From positions 186,001 through 250,000 of the forward strand of contig JAIETP010000003.1 in NCBI GenBank assembly GCA_019744975.1: a stretch of DNA of 64,000 nt, written 5' to 3'. Below, in pieces: positions 28,495 through 38,864 of the stretch. Every line of letters begins with the position of its first letter. The first letter of the stretch is position 1. Source of the stretch: Burkholderiales bacterium. Its GTDB lineage: Bacteria > Pseudomonadota > Gammaproteobacteria > Burkholderiales > SG8-41. A program made the translations under genes and the position numbers. The notes under the pieces were generated by a model. The model was not told where the DNA came from, ran no database searches, and saw only the letters and a program-made list of their open reading frames with translations.

Positions 28495-28518
28495 ATTATA
28501 GAATGATCGTTCCAGAAT
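28495..28518 (-). promoter_or_regulatory. Predicted promoter and TetR operator of the selenoprotein operon
   Basis: The minus strand carries a perfect -10 box TATAAT (28495-28500), 16 bases from a weak TTGCAT -35. It lies inside a 24-bp imperfect palindrome with core GAATGATCGTTC (28501-28512), of which 9 of 12 positions pair. Similar TAGAACGATCGTTCTA-type palindromes serve many TetR regulators. Repression by the operon's own TetR is the natural reading. Confidence 0.6.
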
Positions 28519-28660
28519 GCAACCAGCCAGACCGGGCATTAACCGTTAACTTACAATAGCCGGCGGTAAACATGGTTGGATGCCGCATGTAAGGATCGTG
28601 ATTCCCTGCCGACCTATTTGGCAACCTCCGTTCTGGTTCACGCATTTCCAGGAGTTTTTG

Positions 28661-29626
<966 letters not shown>

Positions 29627-29659
29627 CCGCTCCAAAAATGCAAAGAATCGAAGCTGCAC

Positions 29660-31045
29660 ATGATTGAACCGGCGTTTGCGATTTATTTCTGGGGTTTTCT
29701 GCTGCTCTACGGCGGCGTGATGTACGCGATATCCCCGCACTCACGCACCGACGCCGGGTTTTTCGGCGGCAGTGATGATGCCGGCCGCCCGGCGACCGAA
29801 TGGGCGTTGATGTGCAGCATTTTCATCAGCTGGATTTTCGCCAAGTCGGTGACCAATGCCGCCAACCTCGGCGCCGCGCACGGCGTGGTCGGCGGACTGG
29901 CCTATGCCACCTACTGGCTGTCGATTCCCGTCGCCGGCCTGACCATTTACTGGTTGCGCACGCGACATGGCGCCACCGGCCTGGTCCCGTTCCTGATCGG
30001 GCGTTACGGCCGGCTCGCCGCGCTGGCCTTCACCGCCGCGATCCTGATCCGGCTCTATAACGAAGTGTGGAGCAATACCGCGGTCGTCGGCGCCTATTAC
30101 GGCAAACCCGGCGAATGGACCTTCATCGCCGCCGCGCTGCTGTTCACCGCGGTTACCCTGCTCTACAGCATCAAGGGTGGCCTGCGCAGCTCCATCGTCA
30201 CCGACGTGATCCAGGCCGTGCTGTTTGTCATCGTGCTTGGCATCATACTGTTCATGGTGCTGCCACAACACAGTGTCGGCAAGCTGCTTACCGTCGGTGA
30301 TTTCCGCATGAATGCCGGACTCGACCTGCTGCTGGTGGCGCTGCTGCAGGTGGTGTCGTACCCCTTTCATGATCCGGTGCTGACCGACCGCGGCTTCATC
30401 ACCCGTGAAAAAACCATGCTGCGCGCGATGATCGTCGCCGGCGTGCTGGGGTTTTTCTGCATTTTTGCGTTCAGCCTGGTTGGCGTACACGCCAAACTCG
30501 AAGGCCTGCCCTCCGGCGACAACATGCCGGGCGCCGTGGCAATGGCCTTCGGCTCACTGCCCTATCTGCTGATGACCATAGTGATGATCATGGCGGCGGG
30601 CTCGACGCTGGATTCAACTTTTTCTTCGGTGGCGAAATCCATCGGCCGTGAACTGCCGATGCTGGCCGGCCGCGCACCGGGACCTCGCGCCATTACCATC
30701 GGCATGTGGACCATGCTGGCCTTCGCCATCCTCGGCAACCTGCCGATGATCGCCGGCACCGACATCCTGAAGGCGACCACCGTCAGCGGCACCATGGTCA
30801 TGGGTCTGGCGCCGGTGTTCCTGCTGGCGCCTCTGGTGAAATATTCGCCATGGAGCTTTCACCTGGCCTTCTGGTCGGGCATCGCGATGGGTATCCTGTT
30901 CGCCGCCGGTTTGATCCCCCAGTCCTGGGCCATCGGCGACGGCAAATACGCCTTGTTGCTCGGCACCAACCTGTACGGCCTGCTGATCTGCATCGCCGGA
31001 TTCCTGCTGCCGGTGGCCTGGCAGCGGCTGCGCCGGCCGGCTTGA
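29660..31045 (+). CDS. Sodium:solute symporter family protein
   Basis: This 461-aa protein has about 12-13 hydrophobic segments and an SSS-type arrangement, including YSIKGGLRSSIVTDVIQA around residue 167. The substrate is unknown; its place in the arsenosugar cluster suggests import or export of a related small molecule. Starts 33 bases after arsS. Confidence 0.8.
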   Translation: MIEPAFAIYFWGFLLLYGGVMYAISPHSRTDAGFFGGSDDAGRPATEWALMCSIFISWIFAKSVTNAANLGAAHGVVGGLAYATYWLSIPVAGLTIYWLRTRHGATGLVPFLIGRYGRLAALAFTAAILIRLYNEVWSNTAVVGAYYGKPGEWTFIAAALLFTAVTLLYSIKGGLRSSIVTDVIQAVLFVIVLGIILFMVLPQHSVGKLLTVGDFRMNAGLDLLLVALLQVVSYPFHDPVLTDRGFITREKTMLRAMIVAGVLGFFCIFAFSLVGVHAKLEGLPSGDNMPGAVAMAFGSLPYLLMTIVMIMAAGSTLDSTFSSVAKSIGRELPMLAGRAPGPRAITIGMWTMLAFAILGNLPMIAGTDILKATTVSGTMVMGLAPVFLLAPLVKYSPWSFHLAFWSGIAMGILFAAGLIPQSWAIGDGKYALLLGTNLYGLLICIAGFLLPVAWQRLRRPA

Positions 31046-31053
31046 GCCGCCCC

Positions 31054-32034
31054 ATGCAACCCGGCCGCAGTTGCCCGCTGCATTACCGTTATGCGCCGGC
31101 GTCGCTCAATCGGCCGCCGGAGATCGTCGCCAACACGCTGTATGTCGTCGGCGGCCTGTATGGCAACGCACCCGCTTTGCGCGCCATCAACGCACTCGCT
31201 GCCGCCGAACCGGGTCCGGTGTCACTGGCCTTCAACGGAGACTTCAACTGGTTCAACACGGACAGCGCCGGTTTTGCCGCCATCAATCAAACTGTACTGG
31301 CACATCACGCGCTGCGCGGCAATGTCGAAACCGAACTGGCGGGCGACGACGACACCGCGGGCTGCGGCTGCGCTTACCCGGACAACGTCAGTGACGCCGA
31401 GGTTGCACGATCCAACGCGATGCTCGCGCTACTGCGCGAAACCGCACGGAAAAATCCGCAACTGCGCGCACAACTGGCCGCACTGCCGATGAGCCTGGTC
31501 GCGGAGGTCGGCGGCCTGCGCGTCGCCATCGTGCACGGCGACTGCGAGTCCCTTGCCGGCTGGTCTTATGACGAATCCGCAATGGAGCACGCCACCGTTG
31601 CCGCACATTTCACTGCCGCACGGGCACGCATCATCGCCAGCAGCCACACCTGCCTGCCGGTGGCGATCAAACTCGATACCGCGCAGGGTCCCTGCGCGCT
31701 GTTCAACAACGGCGCCGCCGGCATGCCCAATTTCGCGGGAACCGCGTTCGGCGTGATCACCCGCATCGCCACCACGCCGGCGGCAACGCCGGCTGCGCTC
31801 TACGGCACGGTCATCGACGACGTACACATCGATGCGCTGGCAGTGGCGTACGACCAGGCGCAATGGCAGCGGGAATTCGTGGCAAACTGGCCCGAGGGCA
31901 GCGCCGGGCATCTGTCCTATCATCAGCGCATCACCTCCGGGCCGCGTTACGGGCTCAACCGGGCGATGCGCAGCGGCATCCGCATCAACACGACACTGCT
32001 TCGTGAATTGCGTACTGGCGGGACCTCAAAATGA
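31054..32034 (+). CDS. Metallophosphoesterase-like protein
   Basis: This 326-aa protein has calcineurin-type metal motifs in order: YVVGGLYGNAPALRAI, the GDFNWFNTD block, GNVETELA, VHGDCESLAGW and SSHTCLP. The first metal site reads GGLYGN rather than the usual GDxHG. ATG 31054 is preferred because the preceding gene ends at 31045. Its stop overlaps the next start (ATGA). Relatives are often found near arsS; the substrate is unknown. Confidence 0.7.
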   Translation: MQPGRSCPLHYRYAPASLNRPPEIVANTLYVVGGLYGNAPALRAINALAAAEPGPVSLAFNGDFNWFNTDSAGFAAINQTVLAHHALRGNVETELAGDDDTAGCGCAYPDNVSDAEVARSNAMLALLRETARKNPQLRAQLAALPMSLVAEVGGLRVAIVHGDCESLAGWSYDESAMEHATVAAHFTAARARIIASSHTCLPVAIKLDTAQGPCALFNNGAAGMPNFAGTAFGVITRIATTPAATPAALYGTVIDDVHIDALAVAYDQAQWQREFVANWPEGSAGHLSYHQRITSGPRYGLNRAMRSGIRINTTLLRELRTGGTSK

Positions 32035-34163
32035 AAAAAAGCAAACTGCTGGTGTTCGCATTGATCGCGGCAGGCATCACCGCGTTCTTTGTATTTGATC
32101 TCAAACAGTATTTCACGCTGGATTATTTCCAGGCACAGCGCGCCGCCATCGACGCCGAAGTAGAGGCCCGCCCGGTGCGCGCCGCGCTGCTGTTTTTCGC
32201 CGTCTATGTCGCGGTCACCGGCCTGTCGCTGCCGGGTGCTGCGATCATGACCCTGGTCGCCGGCGCGGTATTCGGCCTGCTGTGGGGCACGGTGATCGTG
32301 TCCTTCGCCTCGACCCTCGGCGCGACACTGGCCTTCCTCGCCTCGCGCTTCCTGCTGCGCGACTGGGTGCAGGAAAAATTCGGCGACAAGCTGAAACCCA
32401 TCAATGACGGCATTGCCCGCGAAGGCGCGTTTTACCTGTTCGCGCTGCGGCTGGTGCCGGCATTTCCGTTTTTTGTCATCAACCTGGTGATGGGCCTGAC
32501 GCCGATCCGCACCTGGACCTACTACTGGGTCAGCCAGCTCGGCATGTTCGCCGGCACCGTGGTCTTCGTCTACGCCGGCACCCAGCTCGGCGCGTTCAAA
32601 ATCTCCGCGGGCTTGTTGCTCGCCTTCGCGCTGCTCGGTATTTTCCCGCTGCTCGCCAAAAAAGTGCTGGATGCGCTGAAGGCGCGCAAAGTTTACGCCG
32701 GCTGGACGCGCCCCGCACGCTTCGAGCGCAACCTGGTGGTCATCGGCGGCGGTTCGGCGGGGCTGGTGTCGTCCTACATCGCCGCCGCGGTGAAAGCCAA
32801 AGTGACGCTGGTCGAGAAACACAAGATGGGCGGCGACTGTCTGAATACCGGCTGCGTGCCGTCAAAAGCGCTGATCAAATCGGCGAAGCTGGTCGCAACG
32901 ATGAAACACGCAGCAGATTACGGTCTGAAAAACACGCAGGTCGATTTCGATTTCGCCGACATCATGGAACGGGTGCAGCGCGTGGTCCACGAAGTCGAAC
33001 CACATGACTCCATCGAGCGTTACACCGCGCTGGGCGTGGAATGCATCACCGGCGAGGCAAAAATCACCTCGCCATGGACTGTCGAAATCAGAACGGCAAC
33101 CGGGACGCAGACCCTGACCACCCGCAGCATCGTCATCGCCGCCGGCGCGCGCCCCTTCGTGCCGCCCATCCCCGGTATCGATGAGGTCGGCTGCCTGACT
33201 TCGGACACGGTGTGGGGCCTGCGCGAACTGCCGAAGCGCCTGATCGTGCTCGGCGGCGGCCCGATCGGCTCGGAACTGACACAGTGTTTCGCGCGGCTCG
33301 GCTCGCAGGTCACCCAGGTGGAAATGCTGCCGCGGATCATGATCCGCGAAGATCCCGAAATATCGGACATGGTGCTGCAGCAGTTTCGCCGCGAAGGCGT
33401 CAATGTGCTGCTGAACCACAAGGCACAGCGCTTTGCGATCGAGAATGGTGAAAAGGTGCTGTACTGTGACCACGCGGGCAGCAGTGTGCGCATCGCCTTC
33501 GACGCCCTGCTCTGCGCCGTCGGCCGCGTCGCCAACACCACGGGTTACGGCCTCGAGGAACTTGGCATCCCCGTCACCAAAACGCGCACCGTCGAAGTCA
33601 ACGAATTCCTGCAGACGAAATATCCCAACATCACCGCCTGCGGCGATGTCGCCGGCCCCTACCAATTCACGCACACGGCGGCGCATACAGCCTGGTACGC
33701 GGCGGTCAACACCCTGTTCAGCGGTTTCAAAAAATTCCGCGCCGATTTTTCAGTGATTCCCTGGGCCACCTTCACCGACCCCGAGGTGGCGCGCGTCGGC
33801 CTCAACGAAACCGAGGCGAAGGAAAAAAACATCCCCTTTGAGGTCACCACCTACGGCATCGACGACCTCGACCGCGCCATCGCCGACGGCACCGCCCACG
33901 GCGTCGTCAAGGTGCTGACCGTGCCCGGCAAGGACAAAATCCTCGGCGCCACCATCGCCGGCGAACACGCCGGCGACCTGATCACCGAATTCGTCACCGC
34001 AATGAAACACGGCATCGGGCTCAATAAAATCCTCGGCACCATCCACATCTACCCGACACTGGCGGAAGCCAATAAATATGTGGCGGGGAACTGGAAGCGT
34101 GCGCACGCACCTAAGAAGCTGTTGGAGTGGGTCGGAAAGTTCCATGCATGGCGGAGGGGTTGA
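32031..34163 (+). CDS. TVP38/DedA membrane domain fused to a mercuric-reductase-like FAD oxidoreductase
   Basis: This 710-aa fusion has residues 1-220 as a TVP38/TMEM64-type membrane domain (SLPGAAIMTLVAGAVFGL, FALRLVPAFPFFVINLVMGL). From about 235 it is a class-I disulfide oxidoreductase: FAD motif VVIGGGSAGLVSSYIA, redox CLNTGCVPSKALI, NAD-binding IVLGGGPIGSELTQCFARLG and dimer region IHIYPTLAEA. No mercury-specific C-terminal Cys pair is present, so it is more likely a disulfide or quinone-type reductase than a true MerA. Confidence 0.85.
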   Translation: MKKSKLLVFALIAAGITAFFVFDLKQYFTLDYFQAQRAAIDAEVEARPVRAALLFFAVYVAVTGLSLPGAAIMTLVAGAVFGLLWGTVIVSFASTLGATLAFLASRFLLRDWVQEKFGDKLKPINDGIAREGAFYLFALRLVPAFPFFVINLVMGLTPIRTWTYYWVSQLGMFAGTVVFVYAGTQLGAFKISAGLLLAFALLGIFPLLAKKVLDALKARKVYAGWTRPARFERNLVVIGGGSAGLVSSYIAAAVKAKVTLVEKHKMGGDCLNTGCVPSKALIKSAKLVATMKHAADYGLKNTQVDFDFADIMERVQRVVHEVEPHDSIERYTALGVECITGEAKITSPWTVEIRTATGTQTLTTRSIVIAAGARPFVPPIPGIDEVGCLTSDTVWGLRELPKRLIVLGGGPIGSELTQCFARLGSQVTQVEMLPRIMIREDPEISDMVLQQFRREGVNVLLNHKAQRFAIENGEKVLYCDHAGSSVRIAFDALLCAVGRVANTTGYGLEELGIPVTKTRTVEVNEFLQTKYPNITACGDVAGPYQFTHTAAHTAWYAAVNTLFSGFKKFRADFSVIPWATFTDPEVARVGLNETEAKEKNIPFEVTTYGIDDLDRAIADGTAHGVVKVLTVPGKDKILGATIAGEHAGDLITEFVTAMKHGIGLNKILGTIHIYPTLAEANKYVAGNWKRAHAPKKLLEWVGKFHAWRRG

Positions 34164-34195
34164 TTGGTGCATGCAGCCCTTTTAAATGCAGTTCA

Positions 34196-34469
34196 AAATC
34201 AAGTTCGCCGGGGGTAACCCTTGCCAACGGTTTTGAAGTTACTCCCCATGTGAGCCGCCGAGCAGCACAGCCGGTTCAGGGGCAGTCGGCGAGGACTGTC
34301 TGAGTCCTTGCCGAAGGCAAGGGCGAGTTCCGCAGCCGCCTGAATCGGCGAGCAGCGCAGGGAAGTCCGAAGGACCGGCGAGCCTGGGTCGCCTTCTCTT
34401 TGGTTACTTTCTCTTGGCGAAGCAAGAGAAAGTGACTAGCCGCCGGGCTACCCCCGGCGAACTTGATTT
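34196..34469. mobile_element. MITE-like repeat element with 25-bp terminal inverted repeats
   Basis: The ends AAATCAAGTTCGCCGGGGGT and, inverted, ACCCCCGGCGAACTTGATTT form a 25-bp terminal inverted repeat with one mismatch. Between them are GC-rich direct and inverted motifs (GGCGAGCAGCGCAGGGAAGT type) and an internal perfect hairpin at 34406-34433. No transposase frame is present. Similar GGTTACTTTCTCTTGGCG elements are common in proteobacterial genomes. I see no clear target duplication. Confidence 0.7.
34406..34433. repeat. Perfect 11-bp hairpin inside the MITE-like element
   Basis: ACTTTCTCTTG-GCGAAG-CAAGAGAAAGT. This is the most conserved-looking part of the element and may be its functional RNA or DNA structure. 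Confidence 0.75.
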
Positions 34470-34515
34470 AGCTTCTGCATGAAAAATTCATAACTAATTG
34501 ATTTTATTGATAAAT

Positions 34516-35346
34516 ATGAAAACCCTCCTACTGGCCTTCCTGCTGACAGCATTTCCGATGATCAGCAACGCCCAATCCTTCGACCACGACCACAAAGCCT
34601 GGTCGGCTCTGCTGAAAAAACACGTCGTCCTGCTCGACGGCGGCAAAGCCTCGCAAATGCGTTATGCAGGCCTCGCGCAGGACCGCGCCGCGCTGAAAAG
34701 TTATCTCGACAACCTGTCGAAAGTCAGCCCACAGGAATTCGCCGGCTGGTCCAAACCGCAGCAGATGGCGTTCCTGATCAACGCCTACAACGCGTTTACC
34801 GCCGAAAAAATCCTCGCCCGTTACCCGAACATCAAGTCGATCTGGGATTTCGGCAAAATCTTCGGCAATCCGTTCAAGGACAAATTCTTCATGCTGCTCG
34901 GTCGCGAATTTTCGCTGGACATGGTCGAGCACGAAACGCTGCGCAAGCCCGGCGCCTACAACGAGCCGCGGGTGCACTTCGCGGTGAATTGCGCCTCCGT
35001 CGGCTGCCCGATGCTGCGCGAGGAACCCTTTGTCGCCGAACGCCTCGATGCGCAGCTCGAGGAACAGACCCGGCGTTTCCTGTCGGACCGCAGCCGCAAC
35101 CGCTACAACGCGTCGGACAACACGCTGGAGGTCTCGGAGATTTTCAAATGGTTCAGCGAGGACTGGACCAGCGGTTATCGCGGCTTCGACAACAAAGGGC
35201 CGGCGATGCAGTCGCGGGAACAGTTTTTCGCGAAATACGCCGCCCTCCTTGCCGACCAGCCGGCACAGCAGCAGATGATCACCGAGCGCAAGGCCGCGAT
35301 CCGCCACCTCGATTATGATTGGGCGCTGAATGACGCCCGCAAATAA
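34516..35346 (+). CDS. Secreted DUF547 domain protein
   Basis: This 276-aa protein starts with a signal peptide (LLLAFLLTAFPMISNAQS) and contains the DUF547 motifs FLINAYNAFTAEKIL and HFAVNCASVGCPMLREEPF. DUF547 has distant similarity to peptidase-like folds but no settled activity. It recurs in arsS clusters. ATG 34516 is used rather than the upstream ATT-type start. Confidence 0.85.
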   Translation: MKTLLLAFLLTAFPMISNAQSFDHDHKAWSALLKKHVVLLDGGKASQMRYAGLAQDRAALKSYLDNLSKVSPQEFAGWSKPQQMAFLINAYNAFTAEKILARYPNIKSIWDFGKIFGNPFKDKFFMLLGREFSLDMVEHETLRKPGAYNEPRVHFAVNCASVGCPMLREEPFVAERLDAQLEEQTRRFLSDRSRNRYNASDNTLEVSEIFKWFSEDWTSGYRGFDNKGPAMQSREQFFAKYAALLADQPAQQQMITERKAAIRHLDYDWALNDARK

Positions 35347-35372
35347 AAGTACCGCATCGATCTGATCCCGTC

Positions 35373-36686
35373 GTGTCTTTGTCCATCATCATTCCCGCGC
35401 TCAACGAAGCCGGGCACATCGCCGCCACGCTCGACAGCCTGCAGCCGCTGCGCCGGCGCGGCGCGGAAATCCTTGTCGTCGACGGTGGCAGCAGTGACAA
35501 CACCGTCGCTCTCGCCGGGGCGCAATCTGATCGGGTACTGACTACCGAACCTGGCCGCGCAAAGCAAATGAACGCCGGCGCCGCCGCTGCGAGCGGTGAA
35601 ATTCTCTGTTTCCTGCACGCCGACAGCCGCCTGCCGGAAAACGCCGACGGCCTGATGATCGACGGTCTCGCACGCAGCCGCCGCAGCTGGGGACGTTTCG
35701 ATGTGCGTATCGAGGGTAAACATCCCCTGCTGCGCGTGATTGCCTGGATGATGAACCGGCGCTCTCGACTGACCGGCATCGCCACCGGCGACCAGGCGAT
35801 GTTCGTCACGCGCTCGCTGTTTGAAGCCGCCGGACGTTTTCCCGAAATCGCATTGATGGAAGACATTGCGTTTTCAAAGCAATTGAAAATTTACGGCGCT
35901 CCGCTGTGCATCGCCCATCCGCTGACCACCTCGGGGCGGCGCTGGGAACAACACGGCATGTGGCGCACGATTGTGCTGATGTGGCGGCTGCGCCTCGCCT
36001 ACTGGCTGGGTGCGGACCCGGACAGACTTGCGCTGCAGTATGTTCAAAAAAATCCTGAAACCGCGATTCTGGTATTCGCCAGGGCGCCCGTTGCCGGCGC
36101 GGCGAAAACACGGCTGATTCCCTTGCTGGGCGCCGCCGGCGCCGCCACGCTGCACAGCCGGCTGATCAACCGCGCGCTGGCCACCGCACGCGCCGCGGCG
36201 CCGGACAGCCTTGCACTGTGGTGCGCGCCGGATGCCGGTGATGCATTCCTGCAATCCACAGCACGACAATATGACGCCGGCCTGCAGGTACAGCAAGGCG
36301 CAGACCTCGGCGCGCGCATGGCCCACGCCTTCGCCGCAACGCTGCAACACGCAAGCCATGTCATCTGCATCGGCGCCGATTGTCCGGCGCTGACCGCACT
36401 GCACCTGCGGGATGCCAGGGATGCGCTGCGCGCAGGCCATGACGCGGTGTTCGTGCCGGCCGAGGATGGCGGGTATGCGCTGATCGGCTTGTCACGTGCC
36501 GCTCCGGAATTGTTTGCCGGCATCGCCTGGGGTGAAGCCGCGGTCATGGCACAGACCCGCGAGCGCCTGCGCGAACATGGTCTGCGCTGGCACGAGTTGG
36601 AAATGCTGTGGGACGTCGATCGTCCGGAGGATTACCACCGCCTGCAACAATCGGGATTGCTTGATGTTGCACCGTCACCGGTTTGA
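35373..36686 (+). CDS. Fused arsenosugar-type glycosyltransferases (TIGR04283 + TIGR04282)
   Basis: This 437-aa two-domain protein has residues 1-225 as a GT2 transferase (LSIIIPALNEAGHIAATLDS, VVDGGSSDNTV, FLHADSRLPENAD) and residues 228-437 as a second nucleotide-sugar transferase-like domain (AILVFARAPVAGAAKTRLIPLLGA, CIGADCPALTALHL, PAEDGGYALIGL). Both families are associated with arsenosugar loci, usually as separate genes. GTG 35373 is the likely start. Confidence 0.85.
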   Translation: MSLSIIIPALNEAGHIAATLDSLQPLRRRGAEILVVDGGSSDNTVALAGAQSDRVLTTEPGRAKQMNAGAAAASGEILCFLHADSRLPENADGLMIDGLARSRRSWGRFDVRIEGKHPLLRVIAWMMNRRSRLTGIATGDQAMFVTRSLFEAAGRFPEIALMEDIAFSKQLKIYGAPLCIAHPLTTSGRRWEQHGMWRTIVLMWRLRLAYWLGADPDRLALQYVQKNPETAILVFARAPVAGAAKTRLIPLLGAAGAATLHSRLINRALATARAAAPDSLALWCAPDAGDAFLQSTARQYDAGLQVQQGADLGARMAHAFAATLQHASHVICIGADCPALTALHLRDARDALRAGHDAVFVPAEDGGYALIGLSRAAPELFAGIAWGEAAVMAQTRERLREHGLRWHELEMLWDVDRPEDYHRLQQSGLLDVAPSPV

Positions 36687-37443
36687 ACCGCTGTTGCTGG
36701 TCATCATGGCAGCCTGCGCCGGCATCGCGCTGGCCGTCGAGGATCGCGTGGTGGCAGCGGCGTTTTCCGCCGCGCAACCCGGCACCGCACTGCCGGCAGG
36801 CTGGGCACCGCTGGCCGTCGCCGGCATCAAGAACCGCACGCAATACACCGTGGTCGATGACGGCGGCACTACCGTGGTCCGCGCCGAATCGCGCGCCGCG
36901 GCATCGGGACTGTCACGTCCGCTGCGCGTGAATCCCGCGGAGTTTCCCTGGCTGCGCTGGCGCTGGAAAATCGACAGGCTGATCGCCAATGCCGACATTC
37001 AAACCAGGGAAGGCGACGACTTTCCGGCGCGGATGTACGTGATGTTCGATTACCCGCTGGAAAAACTGCCGTTCGTTGAACGCAACAAGTTGCGGCTGGC
37101 GCGTGCGCTGTTTGATCCCGACCTGCCCGCGGCTACGCTCTGTTATGTGTGGGAGGGCAAAGCCGCCGTGGAAACCATCGTCCCCAGCGCCTACAGCGAT
37201 CGTGTCCGTCTGATCGTGGCGGCCTCCGGCGCGGCACGTCTCGGACGCTGGGTTGATTTTGAGCGCAATGTTGCCGCGGATTTCCATGCAGCGTTCGGTG
37301 AGACAGCACCACCGATCCGGGCGATCGCGATCGCCACTGACACCGATAACACCGGCGCTTACGCAACAGCTTATTATGGAGATATTTCATTTTATAAACA
37401 ACGGGTTATGAATATTCCTCTGGATAAGGCCACCACGCCCTGA
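36664..37443 (+). CDS. Secreted DUF3047 domain protein
   Basis: This 259-aa protein has a signal peptide (LLVIMAACAGIALAVE) and DUF3047 motifs FPWLRWRWKIDRLI and AIAIATDTDNTGAYATAYYG. It overlaps the glycosyltransferase gene by 23 bases, so the pair is co-transcribed. Function unknown; it ends the cluster, with a terminator after it. Confidence 0.82.
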   Translation: MLHRHRFEPLLLVIMAACAGIALAVEDRVVAAAFSAAQPGTALPAGWAPLAVAGIKNRTQYTVVDDGGTTVVRAESRAAASGLSRPLRVNPAEFPWLRWRWKIDRLIANADIQTREGDDFPARMYVMFDYPLEKLPFVERNKLRLARALFDPDLPAATLCYVWEGKAAVETIVPSAYSDRVRLIVAASGAARLGRWVDFERNVAADFHAAFGETAPPIRAIAIATDTDNTGAYATAYYGDISFYKQRVMNIPLDKATTP

Positions 37444-37466
37444 CCAAATTTTGATTGCCTTTTGGG

Positions 37467-37497
37467 GGGGGCTGGGAAAGAATAGCCCCCTCTTTTT
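37467..37497 (+). terminator. Terminator of the arsenosugar-type cluster
   Basis: GGGGGCT and AGCCCCC pair around a 10-base loop and are followed by TCTTTTT, 24 bases after the DUF3047 stop. Confidence 0.75.
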
Positions 37498-37596
37498 GCC
37501 GCCATGCCCGGGACGCTGAACAAGCCCCAAAATCCTTAAGAATCATATCCTTGAAACACCGCCACCGGCCGCCCACACTGTAATCACCCCTGCTGC

Positions 37597-38700
37597 ATGT
37601 CCGACCTCTCCAGCGTCACCGCATTCCGCAAGACCGCACCGCAACTCCCTGTGCAGTGGTACTTCGATGCCCGGATTTACGAAACCGAGCAACGCCTGCT
37701 GTTTGCCGACGGCCCGGGTTATGTCGGTCATGAACTGATGGTGCCAAACACCGGTGACTACCAGGCACTGGGCTGGCAGGGCAATGCGCAGGCACTGGTG
37801 CGCAATACCAATGGGGTCGAACTGCTGTCGAACATCTGTCGCCATCGCCAGGCGGTGATTCTCAAGGATCGCGGCAATACCAAAAACATCATCTGTCCGC
37901 TGCACCGCTGGACGTACGGCTTGGACGGCAAGCTGCTCGGCGCGCCGCATTTTGCCGAGAACCCCTGTCTTGATCTGGCACGCACGCCGTTAAGCCGCTG
38001 GAACGGTCTGCTGTTCTCCGGAAAACGCGATGTGGCGCGCGATCTGGCAAAAATGGGCGTGATGCAGGATCTGGATTTTTCCGGTTACATGCTCGACCGC
38101 GTTGAAGTCGAGGAATACGCCTGCAACTGGAAAACCTTCATCGAGGTCTATCTCGAGGATTACCATGTCGAACCCTTCCATCCGGGGCTCGGCCAGTTCG
38201 TCAACGTCTCCGACCTGCAGTGGGAATTCGGCGACTGGTACAGCGTGCAGACCTGCGGCATCAAGAACCAGCTCGCGCGTCCCGGCAGCGCGGTCTATCA
38301 ACGCTGGCACGAACAGGTGCTGCGCCAGGGCGCAAACCAACAGCCCGCGCACGGCGCGATCTGGCTGACCTATTTCCCCAACATCATGGTCGAGTGGTAT
38401 CCGCATGTGCTGGTGATCAGCGCGATCATTCCGCGCGGGCCCGAAGCCTGCAGTAACGTCGTCGAGTTTTATTACCCGGAAGACATCGCCCTGTTTGAAC
38501 GCGAATTCGTCGAAGCCGAACAGGCGGCGTACCGCGAAACGGCGGTCGAAGACGCCGAGATCATTGCGCGCATGACCGAAGGCCGGCGCGCCTTGTGGCA
38601 GCAGGGCCGCAGCGAAACCGGCCCGTACCAGTCACCGCTGGAAGACGGCATGGTGCATTTCCATGAATTCCTGCGTCGTGAAGTGGCGCCGCATCTGTAA
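37597..38700 (+). CDS. Rieske non-heme iron oxygenase, alpha subunit
   Basis: This 367-aa aromatic-ring hydroxylase-type oxygenase has Rieske 2Fe-2S ligands CRH (in NICRHRQAV, about residue 81) and CPLH (in IICPLHRWTYG, about 101), and mononuclear iron ligands in EDYHVEPFHPGLG (about 192). There is no reductase, ferredoxin or beta subunit beside it, so it is probably a single-component alpha type using shared electron transfer. Substrate unknown. Confidence 0.87.
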   Translation: MSDLSSVTAFRKTAPQLPVQWYFDARIYETEQRLLFADGPGYVGHELMVPNTGDYQALGWQGNAQALVRNTNGVELLSNICRHRQAVILKDRGNTKNIICPLHRWTYGLDGKLLGAPHFAENPCLDLARTPLSRWNGLLFSGKRDVARDLAKMGVMQDLDFSGYMLDRVEVEEYACNWKTFIEVYLEDYHVEPFHPGLGQFVNVSDLQWEFGDWYSVQTCGIKNQLARPGSAVYQRWHEQVLRQGANQQPAHGAIWLTYFPNIMVEWYPHVLVISAIIPRGPEACSNVVEFYYPEDIALFEREFVEAEQAAYRETAVEDAEIIARMTEGRRALWQQGRSETGPYQSPLEDGMVHFHEFLRREVAPHL

Positions 38701-38864
38701 ATTTATCAATTAAATCAAATACTTATGAATAAATCACGGCGGCTTAAAGCTTGCCGTAGCTTTTTCGGCGTTGGATTAATTATTGCCGCGACTTTTTCCA
38801 GCGCTTGATTTTCAATCGGCGTTTGTTACCTTTGCCCCTCCAACCACACGGCGGTAACGACGCA

